Notes under the pieces: generated by a model
The model's input: the letters and a program-made list of their open reading frames with translations, nothing else
What the model was told of the DNA's origin: nothing
Database searches by the model: none
Shown here: piece after piece, positions 37,521-47,313 of the stretch
Layout of the letters: each line of letters starts with the position of its first letter
Numbering within the stretch: position 1 is the first letter of the stretch
Made by a program: the position numbers and the translations under genes
From: Sulfuritalea sp.
GTDB taxonomy: Bacteria; Pseudomonadota; Gammaproteobacteria; Burkholderiales; Rhodocyclaceae
Length of the DNA stretch: 64,000 nucleotides
Assembly: GCA_030247575.1 (NCBI GenBank)
Contig: JAOTRV010000003.1
Location: forward strand, 62,001-126,000
Direction of reading: 5' to 3'

Positions 37521-38489
37521 GTGGACTTTGCAAGCCTGTATGCCCCCATTGATGCCGATATGCGCGCGGTTGACGCCGTTGTTCGGCAGCGACTGCATTC
37601 GGAAGTGGTGCTGGTTCGCCAGGTCGCCGAGTACATCATTTCCGCCGGCGGCAAGCGCATGCGCCCGGCGCTGGTGCTGCTTTCCGCAAGCGCTTGCGGT
37701 TACTCGGGAACCCGCCATCACGAGCTGGCCGCGGTGGTCGAGTTCATCCACACCGCTACGCTGCTGCACGATGATGTCGTCGATGAGTCCTCGTTGCGGC
37801 GCGGCCGCGAGACGGCCAATGCGGTGTTCGGCAATCCGGCCAGCGTGCTGGTGGGTGATTTTCTGTATTCGCGCGCCTTCCAGATCATGGTCGGTGTCGG
37901 CAGCATGCGCGTGATGCAGGTGCTCGCCGATGCGACCAACATCATCGCCGAGGGGGAAGTGCTGCAGCTGATGAATTGCCGCAACGCCGATATCGAGGTG
38001 GATGCCTACCTGCGCGTGATTCGCTACAAGACTGCCAAGCTGTTCGAGGCGGCCGGGCGGCTCGGCGCGATTCTCGGCAACGTGAGCCCCGAGATCGAGG
38101 AGGCGATGGCAGCCTATGGCACGCACATCGGTACCGCATTCCAGTTGATCGATGACGTGCTCGACTACTCGGGCAAGGAAGCGGAAACTGGCAAGCATCT
38201 CGGCGACGACCTGGCCGAAGGCAAACCGACGCTGCCCCTGATTCATGTGATCCAGCACGGCAATCCGCAGCAGGCCGCATTGGTGCGCAGTGCCATTGAG
38301 AATGCCAGCAGCGACAGCTTCGCCGAAGTCCTGGCGGCGGTGCGTTCCAGCGGTGCGCTCGATGCCGCACGCCGGCACGGCGTTGACGAGGCCGAGATGG
38401 CCAAGGCGGCATTGGCACCATTGCCGGATTCAAAGTTCAGGGAAACGCTGCTACAATTAGCAGACTTTGCGGTGCAACGAAGTTTTTGA
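37521..38489 (+). CDS. ispB: octaprenyl diphosphate synthase
   Basis: 322-residue trans-polyprenyl synthase making the ubiquinone side chain. The two aspartate-rich motifs are LLHDDVVDES and QLIDDVLDYSG; GGKRMRPALVLLSA binds the substrate diphosphate. Length and motifs fit IspB. The start is GTG at 37521. It is followed by tRNA-Pro and the PP0621-pilSR-ampD run, an order I know from related betaproteobacteria. Confidence 0.94.
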   Translation: MDFASLYAPIDADMRAVDAVVRQRLHSEVVLVRQVAEYIISAGGKRMRPALVLLSASACGYSGTRHHELAAVVEFIHTATLLHDDVVDESSLRRGRETANAVFGNPASVLVGDFLYSRAFQIMVGVGSMRVMQVLADATNIIAEGEVLQLMNCRNADIEVDAYLRVIRYKTAKLFEAAGRLGAILGNVSPEIEEAMAAYGTHIGTAFQLIDDVLDYSGKEAETGKHLGDDLAEGKPTLPLIHVIQHGNPQQAALVRSAIENASSDSFAEVLAAVRSSGALDAARRHGVDEAEMAKAALAPLPDSKFRETLLQLADFAVQRSF

Positions 38490-38575
38490 CCACCGCAATG
38501 TTTGCAAGGATGACCCCACGGGCCGAACTTTTCAGCCCGTTCCCGCAATGTCACTCCTTGCCACCAACTTGCCAT

Positions 38576-38652
<77 letters not shown>

Positions 38653-38674
38653 ATTTGCTGCGGGAGGCTGAGCC

Positions 38675-38893
38675 GTGGCGAAATTCCTCCTGTTCATTGT
38701 CATCCTTGCCGTGGTCTATGCGCTGGTGCGCGCGTCGAACCGGCGCGGCAAGCCGCCCGCGGCGCCGCGCCCGCCCGAGGCAATGACGCAATGCGCGCAT
38801 TGCGGGCTGCACTTTCCCAGCGCCGAGTCGGTGCGCGATGCGCAGCGCGACTATTGCTGCGAAGACCATCGGCGCCTGGGGGCGCGGTCTTGA
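38675..38893 (+). CDS. PP0621 family small membrane protein
   Basis: 72 residues. One N-terminal membrane helix ([18 protein letters not shown]) is followed by a proline-rich linker and a small metal-ribbon-like end, [13 protein letters not shown]...[11 protein letters not shown], with a CxxC and a CCxxH. It matches the PP0621 family commonly found just before pilS; the function is unknown. The start is GTG at 38675 behind GGGAGG. The stop overlaps the TTG start of pilS (TTGA at 38890-38893). Confidence 0.88.
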   Translation: MAKFLLFIVILAVVYALVRASNRRGKPPAAPRPPEAMTQCAHCGLHFPSAESVRDAQRDYCCEDHRRLGARS

Positions 38894-40476
38894 GCGTGCA
38901 GGCTGCGGTGCGGCAGGAGGCCGACGCAACCGACTCGTTCTGGCGTTCGCTTCGCTTCTTTTCGCTCTATCGCTTGTCGATCGCCGTCCTGTTCCTGGTT
39001 GCGGCGCTTGTCTTCGGCGATACGGTGAGTCTTGGCACGCAAGATGCCCGCCTGTTCGACCGCGTCGCTGCGGTCTATCTTCTGCTGGCCATCGCCTTTC
39101 TGGTTGCCTTGCTGCGCAGGCCGCTGCGCTTCAATCTTCAGCTTTCGGTGCAGGTGGCCGTCGACATTGCGGCACTGACTCTGATGATGTTCGCCAGCGG
39201 CGGACAAAAAAGCGGGATCGCCGTCCTGTTGCTGGTGGTGGTCGCCGGCGCGGGTCTGGTCGGGCAGGGGCGGATGACGCTGTTTTACGCCGCACTGGCC
39301 TCGGTGGCCATGCTGCTTGAAGAGAGCTGGCGCGCCTTGACCCTGGAAGTCGATCCGGCAGACTTCGTGCGTACCGGACTCATCAGCATTGCCTTCTTCG
39401 GCACGGCGATCATCGCCCAGCTGCTGGCACGGCGGGTGGTTGCCAACGAAACACTGGCGCGAGAGCGGGGCCGGGAACTCAATGACCAGTTGCGGATCAG
39501 CGAGCGGATCATTCGCGACATGGAGGACGGCGTACTCGTGGTCGACGGCGACGGGCGGGTGCGCCTTCTCAATCCGCGCGCGGAGGCGCTACTGGAGGTG
39601 TCGGCGGCGGATGGTGCCGAGCTGGCGGCGCTTTCCTCGGGTCTGGCAGAGCGCTACAGGATCTGGAGCGCGCAGCCCGTCGAAATGGTGGAAATGCTGC
39701 GCCAGGAAGGCGGACGCCTGTTGCGGATTCGCTATCTGCCCGCGGCCGAGACCGGCGGGCATGCGCTGATCTATCTGGAAGACATGGAGCGGGTGCAGTC
39801 GCAGGCGCAACAGTTGAAGCTCGCCGCGCTCGGCCGGTTGACAGCCAACATGGCACACGAGATCCGCAATCCGCTGGCCGCCATCAGCCATGCCGCAGAA
39901 TTGCTGGCGGAGGAGGAGACCGATCCTCTGCATCAGCGCCTGGCCCGGATCATTCATGACAACACGCATCGCCTAAATCGGCTGGTGACGGAGGTTCTGG
40001 AACTCGGGCGGCGCGACCGCGCCCAGCCGGAGACTCTGGGCTGGCGCGCTTTTCTTTCCGGATTTCTGGAGGAATTGGCATTGCACGACGCCTCGGCGGT
40101 CAGGCGCATACAGGTGGGCGAAGGTGACGTCGAACTGCGTTTCGACCGGAGCCATCTGTATCGTGTGCTCTGGAACCTCCTGGCAAATGCCCTGCGCCAC
40201 GCCAGCGAAGCCGACGGCGCGGTGCGGTTGGAGGCAAGGGCCGCCGTTGTCGCCAATGGTGTGGAACTGCACATCATCGACGATGGTCCGGGGGTCGACG
40301 AGGCACAGCGCAACCAGGTGTTCGAGCCTTTCTTTACGACCCACGGCGCGGGTACCGGGCTGGGCCTTTATATTGCGCGGGAACTGTGCGAGGCGAACGG
40401 CGCCCATCTCGAATTGCTGGACGAGCGGCCGGGCGCCCATTTCCGTATCGCCGCCGAAGGAGTTCTATGTCGCTGA
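38890..40476 (+). CDS. pilS: sensor histidine kinase PilS
   Basis: 528 residues. Six membrane helices (about 20-190) are followed by a PAS domain (about 215-320). The H-box MAHEIRNPLAAISHAAE and the ATPase motifs NLLANALRHA, DDGPGVDEAQ and GTGLGLYIARELC complete the kinase. In Pseudomonas PilS senses pilin in the membrane and controls PilR. The only start near the expected N-terminus is TTG overlapping the PP0621 stop, with a GTG two codons later. The gene overlaps pilR by 10 bp. Confidence 0.93.
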   Translation: MSVQAAVRQEADATDSFWRSLRFFSLYRLSIAVLFLVAALVFGDTVSLGTQDARLFDRVAAVYLLLAIAFLVALLRRPLRFNLQLSVQVAVDIAALTLMMFASGGQKSGIAVLLLVVVAGAGLVGQGRMTLFYAALASVAMLLEESWRALTLEVDPADFVRTGLISIAFFGTAIIAQLLARRVVANETLARERGRELNDQLRISERIIRDMEDGVLVVDGDGRVRLLNPRAEALLEVSAADGAELAALSSGLAERYRIWSAQPVEMVEMLRQEGGRLLRIRYLPAAETGGHALIYLEDMERVQSQAQQLKLAALGRLTANMAHEIRNPLAAISHAAELLAEEETDPLHQRLARIIHDNTHRLNRLVTEVLELGRRDRAQPETLGWRAFLSGFLEELALHDASAVRRIQVGEGDVELRFDRSHLYRVLWNLLANALRHASEADGAVRLEARAAVVANGVELHIIDDGPGVDEAQRNQVFEPFFTTHGAGTGLGLYIARELCEANGAHLELLDERPGAHFRIAAEGVLCR

Positions 40477-41846
40477 AGAATGAACGTCGTCCTCGCGGTC
40501 GGGGTGAAGCCAAGCGCGTCCTGGTCGTCGACGACGAGGCGGACATCCGCGAGCTTCTCGATCTCACCCTGGCGCGCATGGGGCTGCTGGCTGATTGCGT
40601 CGGATCTCTGGCCGAGGCGCGTTGCATGCTGGCAAGTGAGCAATACCAGCTCTGCCTGACCGACATGCGGCTGCCTGACGGCGAAGGCCTGGAACTGGTA
40701 CGCCACATCTCCGAGGCCGTGGCCGACTTGCCGGTGGCGGTGATTACTGCGCATGGCAGCGCAGAGAACGCCGTGTCTGCGCTCAAGGCCGGTGCATTTG
40801 ACTACATCGCCAAGCCGGTCTCCCTCGAGCAGTTGCGGGGCATGGTCAAGTCGGCGTTGGAGTTGCCCAGTTCCGATCCGACGGGCGACAGGGGCGGCTT
40901 GGGCGAGATGAACGGCCTGCTCGGCGAGTCGCCGGCAATCGAGCAGGTACGCAGACTGATCGATCGCGTGGCGCGCAGCCAGGCGCCGGTATACATCACG
41001 GGCGAGTCGGGGAGCGGCAAGGAACTGGCGGCGCGGCTGATCCATACCCTGGGCGCCCGCCGCAATCGCGCGTTTGTACCGGTGAACTGCGGGGCAATCC
41101 CGGAAAACCTGATGGAAAGCGAGTTTTTCGGTTACCGCAAAGGCGCCTTTACCGGCGCAAGCGATGATCGCGACGGCTTCTTTCACGTCGCCGACGGCGG
41201 CACCCTGTTTCTCGACGAAGTGGCCGAACTGCCGCTGACGATGCAGGTCAAGTTGTTGCGCGCGATTCAGGAAAAGCGGGTGCGCAAGGTTGGCGCCACC
41301 GGCGAGGAAGCCGTCGACGTGCGGGTGATCTGCGCGACGCACCAGGACCTGAAGATGCTGGTCGAACAGGGCCGCTTCCGTCAGGATCTGTTCTATCGAC
41401 TCAATGTCATCGAGTTGCGGATGCCGGCCTTGCGCGAATGCCGCGAGGACATCCCCATGTTGGCGCGGAACATCCTGGACCGATTGGCGCGGGATGCCGG
41501 TTTGACCTCTCCGCCGTTGACAACGGCGGCTCTCGAAGCCCTGGAGAACTATAGCTTCCCGGGCAATGTGCGTGAACTCGAAAACGTGCTGGAAAGGGCG
41601 CTGGCATTGATGGCGGACGACCGCATCGATGTCGCTGACCTGAATCTGGCGCCTGCCCAGTTGCCGGGTCTGGCCGCCCCTGCTGCCGGCGGTTCCCTGC
41701 AGGACCATCTCGATCAGGTGGAGCGTCAGGCGATTCATGATGCCCTCAAGCAGTCGAACAACAATCGTACTGCCGCGGCGAGACTGCTCGGCGTCACCTT
41801 CCGTTCCCTGCGCTATCGGATGGCGAGACTCGGAATGAACGAGTGA
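40467..41846 (+). CDS. pilR: sigma54-dependent response regulator PilR
   Basis: 459 residues in three domains. The receiver (about 15-130) has DDEADIRE and the phosphorylated aspartate in LTDMRLPDGEG. The AAA+ domain (about 155-390) has Walker A GESGSGKE and the sigma54-contacting loop KGAFTGA. A Fis-type helix-turn-helix, NRTAAARLLGVTFRSLRYRM, closes the protein. It should activate the sigma54 pilin promoter found at 27247-27262. GAAGGAG precedes the ATG at 40467. ampD begins within its stop. Confidence 0.95.
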   Translation: MSLKNERRPRGRGEAKRVLVVDDEADIRELLDLTLARMGLLADCVGSLAEARCMLASEQYQLCLTDMRLPDGEGLELVRHISEAVADLPVAVITAHGSAENAVSALKAGAFDYIAKPVSLEQLRGMVKSALELPSSDPTGDRGGLGEMNGLLGESPAIEQVRRLIDRVARSQAPVYITGESGSGKELAARLIHTLGARRNRAFVPVNCGAIPENLMESEFFGYRKGAFTGASDDRDGFFHVADGGTLFLDEVAELPLTMQVKLLRAIQEKRVRKVGATGEEAVDVRVICATHQDLKMLVEQGRFRQDLFYRLNVIELRMPALRECREDIPMLARNILDRLARDAGLTSPPLTTAALEALENYSFPGNVRELENVLERALALMADDRIDVADLNLAPAQLPGLAAPAAGGSLQDHLDQVERQAIHDALKQSNNNRTAAARLLGVTFRSLRYRMARLGMNE

Positions 41847-42394
41847 AGCAGCCCAGGGCGGCTTGCGACGAAGCGGGCTGGCTGTCCACCGCGCGGAGGG
41901 TGCCTTCGCCGAATTGCGACGAGCGGCCTGCAGATGAAACGGTGCGGCTGGCCGTCATCCATGCGATCAGTTTGCCGCCGGACCAATTCGGCGGGCCGGG
42001 AATCATCCATCTGTTCACCAACTGCCTTGATCCGGAGGGGCATCCCTATTTTCGCGAGATACAGGGCTTGCGGGTATCGGCCCATTTCCTTGTCCGTCGC
42101 GACGGCGAACTGGTCCAGTTCGTGCCCTGCTCCCGCCGGGCCTGGCATGCCGGGGTTTCGAGTTGGCTGGGGCGGGAGAACTGCAACGACTTTTCCATCG
42201 GCATCGAACTTGAGGGTTGCGACCGGCTTCCCTTCGAGGATGCCCAGTACCGGACCCTCGACCGTTTGCTCGCAGACCTGAGCCGGCACTATTCGCTGGA
42301 TGCGGTGGTCGGTCACAGCGACATCGCACCGGGGCGCAAGACCGACCCGGGTCCGTGCTTCGACTGGAGTCGAGTGCGCAAGCTGCGCAGATGA
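41843..42394 (+). CDS. ampD: 1,6-anhydro-N-acetylmuramyl-L-alanine amidase AmpD
   Basis: 183-residue cytosolic zinc amidase that strips peptide from anhydromuropeptides during wall recycling. Zinc ligands are the His in VIHAIS and the His and Asp in GHSDIAPGRKTDPGPCFDW. Other family segments are VSAHFLVRRDGELVQFV and WHAGVSSWLGRENCND. The start is GTG overlapping the pilR stop (GTGA), so it is read from the pilSR transcript. Confidence 0.95.
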   Translation: MKQPRAACDEAGWLSTARRVPSPNCDERPADETVRLAVIHAISLPPDQFGGPGIIHLFTNCLDPEGHPYFREIQGLRVSAHFLVRRDGELVQFVPCSRRAWHAGVSSWLGRENCNDFSIGIELEGCDRLPFEDAQYRTLDRLLADLSRHYSLDAVVGHSDIAPGRKTDPGPCFDWSRVRKLRR

Positions 42395-42442
42395 GTGTCG
42401 CAAAGCTGCAACGTCACTTCTTCTTGCGGCGTCAGAAAACCC

Positions 42443-42471
42443 TTGCAGTAAAAAAAAGCGACCACTACAAT
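42443..42471 (+). promoter_or_regulatory. sigma70 promoter in the ampD-histone intergenic region
   Basis: TTGCAG (42443-42448), a 17-bp A-rich spacer, TACAAT (42466-42471). Predicted start near 42478, well upstream of any clear gene. Confidence 0.7.
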
Positions 42472-42487
42472 TAGTGCGAAATCCTTG

Positions 42488-42513
42488 ATGACCTACTAGA
42501 TATAGTAGGTCAT
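42488..42513. promoter_or_regulatory. perfect 11-bp inverted repeat (operator or RNA hairpin)
   Basis: ATGACCTACTA, 4-bp centre GATA, TAGTAGGTCAT. It begins about 10 nt downstream of the predicted transcription start, so it is either an operator or a 5' stem-loop. AT-rich and without a T tract, so not a terminator. Confidence 0.7.
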
Positions 42514-42713
42514 TATGCAGAAGGGACGATCCGCTGCCATGGCGTCCCGATCATCACCGGCTTCATGAACGCAAAGACGGGAGATCTGAATGCAGGAAGG
42601 TCTGGGCACTGACATCACCGACTTCAATCGGTCCGCCCGACCGTCTTCGTCTCCTTCCGATCAACGCCTGCGTTCCTTTCCCCGTAGCTCATTCACCCCT
42701 CTGACGCATGCGA

Positions 42714-42747
42714 CCGCCCGTCGTGCAAATGCGTCGGGCGGAGTTTT
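42714..42747 (+). terminator. terminator-like hairpin with an alternative pairing
   Basis: CCGCCCG (42714-42720) pairs with CGGGCGG (42735-42741), followed by AGTTTTG. GACGCAT (42703-42709) can instead pair with ATGCGTC (42729-42735), which shares a base with the terminator stem, so the two stems exclude each other. Confidence 0.5.
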
Positions 42748-43135
42748 GTCTGTCCTGTCTTCGGCTGTGTCGCGCTCCCAAATGGGTTTGCGCCGCATTG
42801 AAGAATCGCGTCGCCGAAAGTTCGACATTGGCCAGTTGGCCGCAAGCACGCTCGGTCGAGCCGCGATGGCCGGTCTGTACCGCACGCATTCGAGCCGAGG
42901 CCGCGGTCGCCGTGCGGCAGAAGGCCGGCGCGATTCAGGCAGTTCCCGGGATATGATGATTGATTGTACGTGCGTTTGTCATCGGTCGCTTCAAAACGAA
43001 GTGATAGGCGGATAAACGTGAGGAATTCGTCGCTTTCGATTGCATCGGAGCGTTGGATAATCCGTGCTAGCCCAGACGGGTGGCAGTAAAAAGTAGTGGT
43101 GGTTCTTTCCTGTTAATTTGTTAAGGAGGTTCAAC

Positions 43136-43738
43136 ATGGCTGATACCAAGAAAGCCAAGAAGCCGGCCGCAAAGAAGGCTGCGGCTAAGCCCGCCGCTAA
43201 GAAGTCTGCGGCCCCGAAGAAGCCAGCTGCCAAAAAGCCGGCTGTGAAGAAGGCGGCTGCCAAGCCCGCTGCGAAGAAAGCTGCGCCGAAGAAGGCCGCT
43301 GCCAAACCCGCTGCGAAGAAGGCTGTCGCGAAGAAGCCGGCTGCCAAGAAGCCTGCTGCCAAGAAGGCTGCACCGAAGAAAGTCGCCGCCAAGAAACCGG
43401 CTGTCAAGAAGGTTGCTGCCAAGAAGCCTGCTGTGAAGAAGGTTGCTGCCAAGAAGCCTGCTGCGAAGAAGGCTGCACCGAAGAAGGCTGTTGCGAAAAA
43501 GCCTGCTGCCAAGAAGCCCGCCGCGAAGAAGCCGGCTGCCAAGAAGCCGGCTGCCAAGCCTGCTGCGAAGCCGGCCGCGAAGCCTGCTGCGAAGCCGGCC
43601 GCGAAGAAGGCCGCACCGAAGAAGGCTGCTGCGAAGCCCGCTGCTGCCGCTGCACCTTCGACCGCAGCTGCACCCGGCATCAAGTCCTCGCTGAATCCGG
43701 CGGCGGCTTGGCCGTTTCCCACCGGTTCCCGTCCCTGA
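43136..43738 (+). CDS. histone H1-like Lys/Ala/Pro-repeat DNA-binding protein
   Basis: 200 residues, almost entirely AKKPAAKK/AAKKAAPKK-type repeats (residues about 5-175), strongly basic and disordered, like AlgP/HctB/Bph1 H1-like proteins that compact DNA. After the repeats comes a short alanine-rich segment and the unusual end LNPAAAWPFPTGSRP. I recall a similar end in other betaproteobacterial members, which may be a functional tail. AAGGAGG (43123-43129) is an ideal ribosome site, implying high expression. Repeat number may vary between strains. A strong terminator follows. Confidence 0.9.
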   Translation: MADTKKAKKPAAKKAAAKPAAKKSAAPKKPAAKKPAVKKAAAKPAAKKAAPKKAAAKPAAKKAVAKKPAAKKPAAKKAAPKKVAAKKPAVKKVAAKKPAVKKVAAKKPAAKKAAPKKAVAKKPAAKKPAAKKPAAKKPAAKPAAKPAAKPAAKPAAKKAAPKKAAAKPAAAAAPSTAAAPGIKSSLNPAAAWPFPTGSRP

Positions 43739-43796
43739 CGGTAGCAGCGGCCTGCGATTAGTCCTGCGGGGCTGATCGCGGCGCCCAGTGGATAGC

Positions 43797-43833
43797 AAGC
43801 GCGTGCTGTCAATTCAGCACGCGCTTTCTTTTT
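43797..43833 (+). terminator. Rho-independent terminator of the histone H1-like gene
   Basis: Perfect 12-bp stem AAGCGCGTGCTG / CAGCACGCGCTT (43797-43808 and 43815-43826) followed by TCTTTTT. Confidence 0.95.
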
Positions 43834-43910
43834 GTGTCTCGTCCGGGCCGGGCGAGACGGTATCCCCCGATGGGATATGTCGCCGGCCCGCACGTTGCAT
43901 GCCGGGAATA

Positions 43911-43982
43911 GCGCTTCGCGCGCCGGCAAAACGGAATTGACGGCCCCCGAAGGGAAAACTCCGTTACGCAAAGCGAAGGCGC
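43911..43982. other. nested inverted repeats between convergent genes
   Basis: GCGCTTCGC (43911-43919) pairs with GCGAAGGCGC (43973-43982) with one bulge. Inside, AACGGA (43930-43935) pairs with TCCGTT (43960-43965), and CCC/GGG closes a small hairpin. It lies between the histone terminator and the 3' end of the aminotransferase gene. Function unknown. Confidence 0.4.
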
Positions 43983-44023
43983 GCAAAGCCCGAGTCCCCT
44001 AAGGCGAGGACGGTTTTCCCGGG

Positions 44024-45184
44024 CTATCTGGATCTCAGAAACCCGGCCATGCGGGCGAGGCCTTCCCCGATGCGGGTCCGCTCGATGGTGTAGGCAAAGC
44101 GCACGTGGCGTTGCGGCGCGTTGCTGCCGAAGTCCAGTCCTGGCGTCGCTGCGACACCTGCCTCGGTCAGCAGTTGCTGGCAAAAGTCGAAGCTGTCATC
44201 GGCGAATCCACTGCAGTCGGCATATACATAAAATGCGCCGCGCGGCTCGGCGGCAATCTTGAAGCCAAGCTTGCACAGGCCGGGCAGGAGCATATCCCGG
44301 CGCAGGGAAAACTCATGGCGCCGGGCTTCGAGAATGGCCGTGGTTTCCGGGGTAAAGGCTGCCAGTGCGGCATGCTGGGCGATGGTCGACGGTGCAATGT
44401 AGAGGTTCTGCGCGAGCTTTTCGATCTCGCGCACGTAGCGCTGCGGCGCGACCAGCCAGCCCAGGCGCCAACCGGTCATGCCGAAATATTTGGAGAAACT
44501 GTTGATGACGAACACGTCGTCGCTGATGGCCAGCGCCGATCCGGCGTCGACGCCGTAGGTGAGCCCGTGATAGATCTCGTCGACCAGCAAGGCGCCCCCG
44601 CGTGTTGCGACGAACCCGGCCAGCGCTGCCAGGGTGTCCTGATCGAGCAAGGTTCCCGTCGGATTGGCAGGCGAAGCGACGAGCAGCCCGCGTGTCCTTG
44701 CCGTCCATGACCCGGCCAGCTGGTCCGCCGTGGGCTGGTAGTTCGACGTCGCCTCGACCGGGAGCGCCACCGGCTTGCCTTCGAGCAGACGGACGAAATG
44801 CCTGTTGCAGGGATAGCCGGGATCGGGCAGCAGCCATTCGTCGCCCGGATTGACCAGCACGCCGAGTGCGAGCAGCAGCGCACCGGAGGCGCCGGCTGTG
44901 ACCATGATGCGTGCCGGCGGGATGTCCAGACCGTAGCGCGTGTGATACCAGCCGCTGATCGCTTCGCGCAGTTGCTGCAGTCCGAGCGCCGCCGTGTAAT
45001 GCACATGCCCGCCGGCGAGAAAGCGCTGGGCCGCGGCGAGAATCGGGTCGGCGGTTGCAAAGTCGGGTTCGCCGACCTCCATGTGAATGACCGACTTGCC
45101 TTCGGCTTCGAGCGCCTGGGCGCGCGCCATCAATTCCATGACATGAAAGGGCGCGATCTGCGCCATCCGTGCGGCGATGTTCAT
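44024..45184 (-). CDS. class I/II pyridoxal-phosphate aminotransferase
   Basis: 386-residue fold-type I enzyme of the aspartate/alanine aminotransferase superfamily: VIHMEVGEPDFATADPIL near the start, LVASPANPTGTLLDQ, VDEIYHGLTYG and the PLP lysine in NSFSKYFGMTGWRLGW. A substrate-carboxylate arginine (RFAYTIERTRIG) is near the end. Specificity is undetermined; it is not closely similar in detail to the YbdL-like enzyme at 16.9 kb. GGAG precedes the ATG. The pckG terminator ends 15 nt upstream of the start, so it needs its own promoter or read-through. Confidence 0.88.
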   Translation of the reverse strand: MNIAARMAQIAPFHVMELMARAQALEAEGKSVIHMEVGEPDFATADPILAAAQRFLAGGHVHYTAALGLQQLREAISGWYHTRYGLDIPPARIMVTAGASGALLLALGVLVNPGDEWLLPDPGYPCNRHFVRLLEGKPVALPVEATSNYQPTADQLAGSWTARTRGLLVASPANPTGTLLDQDTLAALAGFVATRGGALLVDEIYHGLTYGVDAGSALAISDDVFVINSFSKYFGMTGWRLGWLVAPQRYVREIEKLAQNLYIAPSTIAQHAALAAFTPETTAILEARRHEFSLRRDMLLPGLCKLGFKIAAEPRGAFYVYADCSGFADDSFDFCQQLLTEAGVAATPGLDFGSNAPQRHVRFAYTIERTRIGEGLARMAGFLRSR

Positions 45185-45198
45185 TCAGTTCTCCATGA

Positions 45199-45233
45199 AA
45201 AATCGGCCGCCATGCGCGAAGCAGGCGGCCGAT
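45199..45233 (-). terminator. Rho-independent terminator of pckG
   Basis: On the minus strand TCGGCCGCC pairs with GGCGGCCGA (45225-45233 with 45204-45212), followed by five T residues. Confidence 0.85.
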
Positions 45234-45250
45234 TCGTTCTTCGCCGTGAC

Positions 45251-45264
45251 GCCAGCGTCGACTG

Positions 45265-45266
<2 letters not shown>
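45251..45266 (+). repeat. dispersed 16-bp motif, copy B (at the pckG stop codon)
   Basis: GCCAGCGTCGACTGTC, exact consensus. It overlaps two bases of the pckG stop codon on the opposite strand. Confidence 0.65.
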
Positions 45267-47097
<1,831 letters not shown>

Positions 47098-47313
47098 GAG
47101 GCGAAAATCTCCACTTTGATTGTGAATCCGCGCCGGTCGGTCGCGCGATCGAAGGGGGCGTCGACGTGGCCTCCGGCAGTTCTCAGCGGCGGGCAGGTGG
47201 CCCGGGTCGCGGAGCTGAACGAGCCGGCGATTATCCCACAATCGACTGCGGCGCGCGGCGCTCTGGTGCGGGCACCGCGCTACAATCGTGGTCAAAGCAC
47301 AAGGAGAAAATTC

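Larger units (their letters stand above)
42395..43135 (+). other. 741-nt region without a convincing gene; candidate small RNA or leader
   Basis: The region holds a well-spaced sigma70 promoter (42443-42471), a perfect 11-bp inverted repeat near the predicted RNA 5' end (42488-42513), and a GC hairpin with a short T run (42714-42747). One open frame of 141 codons (42590-43015) has a GGGAGA before its ATG, but it is Ser/Arg-rich, lacks any recognisable family and runs through the hairpin, so I do not call it as a gene. Beyond 42760 I see nothing definite until the AAGGAGG of the next gene. Confidence 0.5.

Noticed and set aside
42550-42600. Possible c-di-GMP (GEMM) riboswitch because of an ACGCAAAGACGGG stretch
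   Set aside because: The second conserved half and the tetraloop-receptor pattern are missing, so the likeness is limited to one short segment.
42590-43015. 141-codon open frame after the ampD gene
   Set aside because: It has a possible ribosome site but is low-complexity Ser/Arg-rich, passes through a terminator-like hairpin, and matches no family I know. It is recorded as part of the unexplained region instead.
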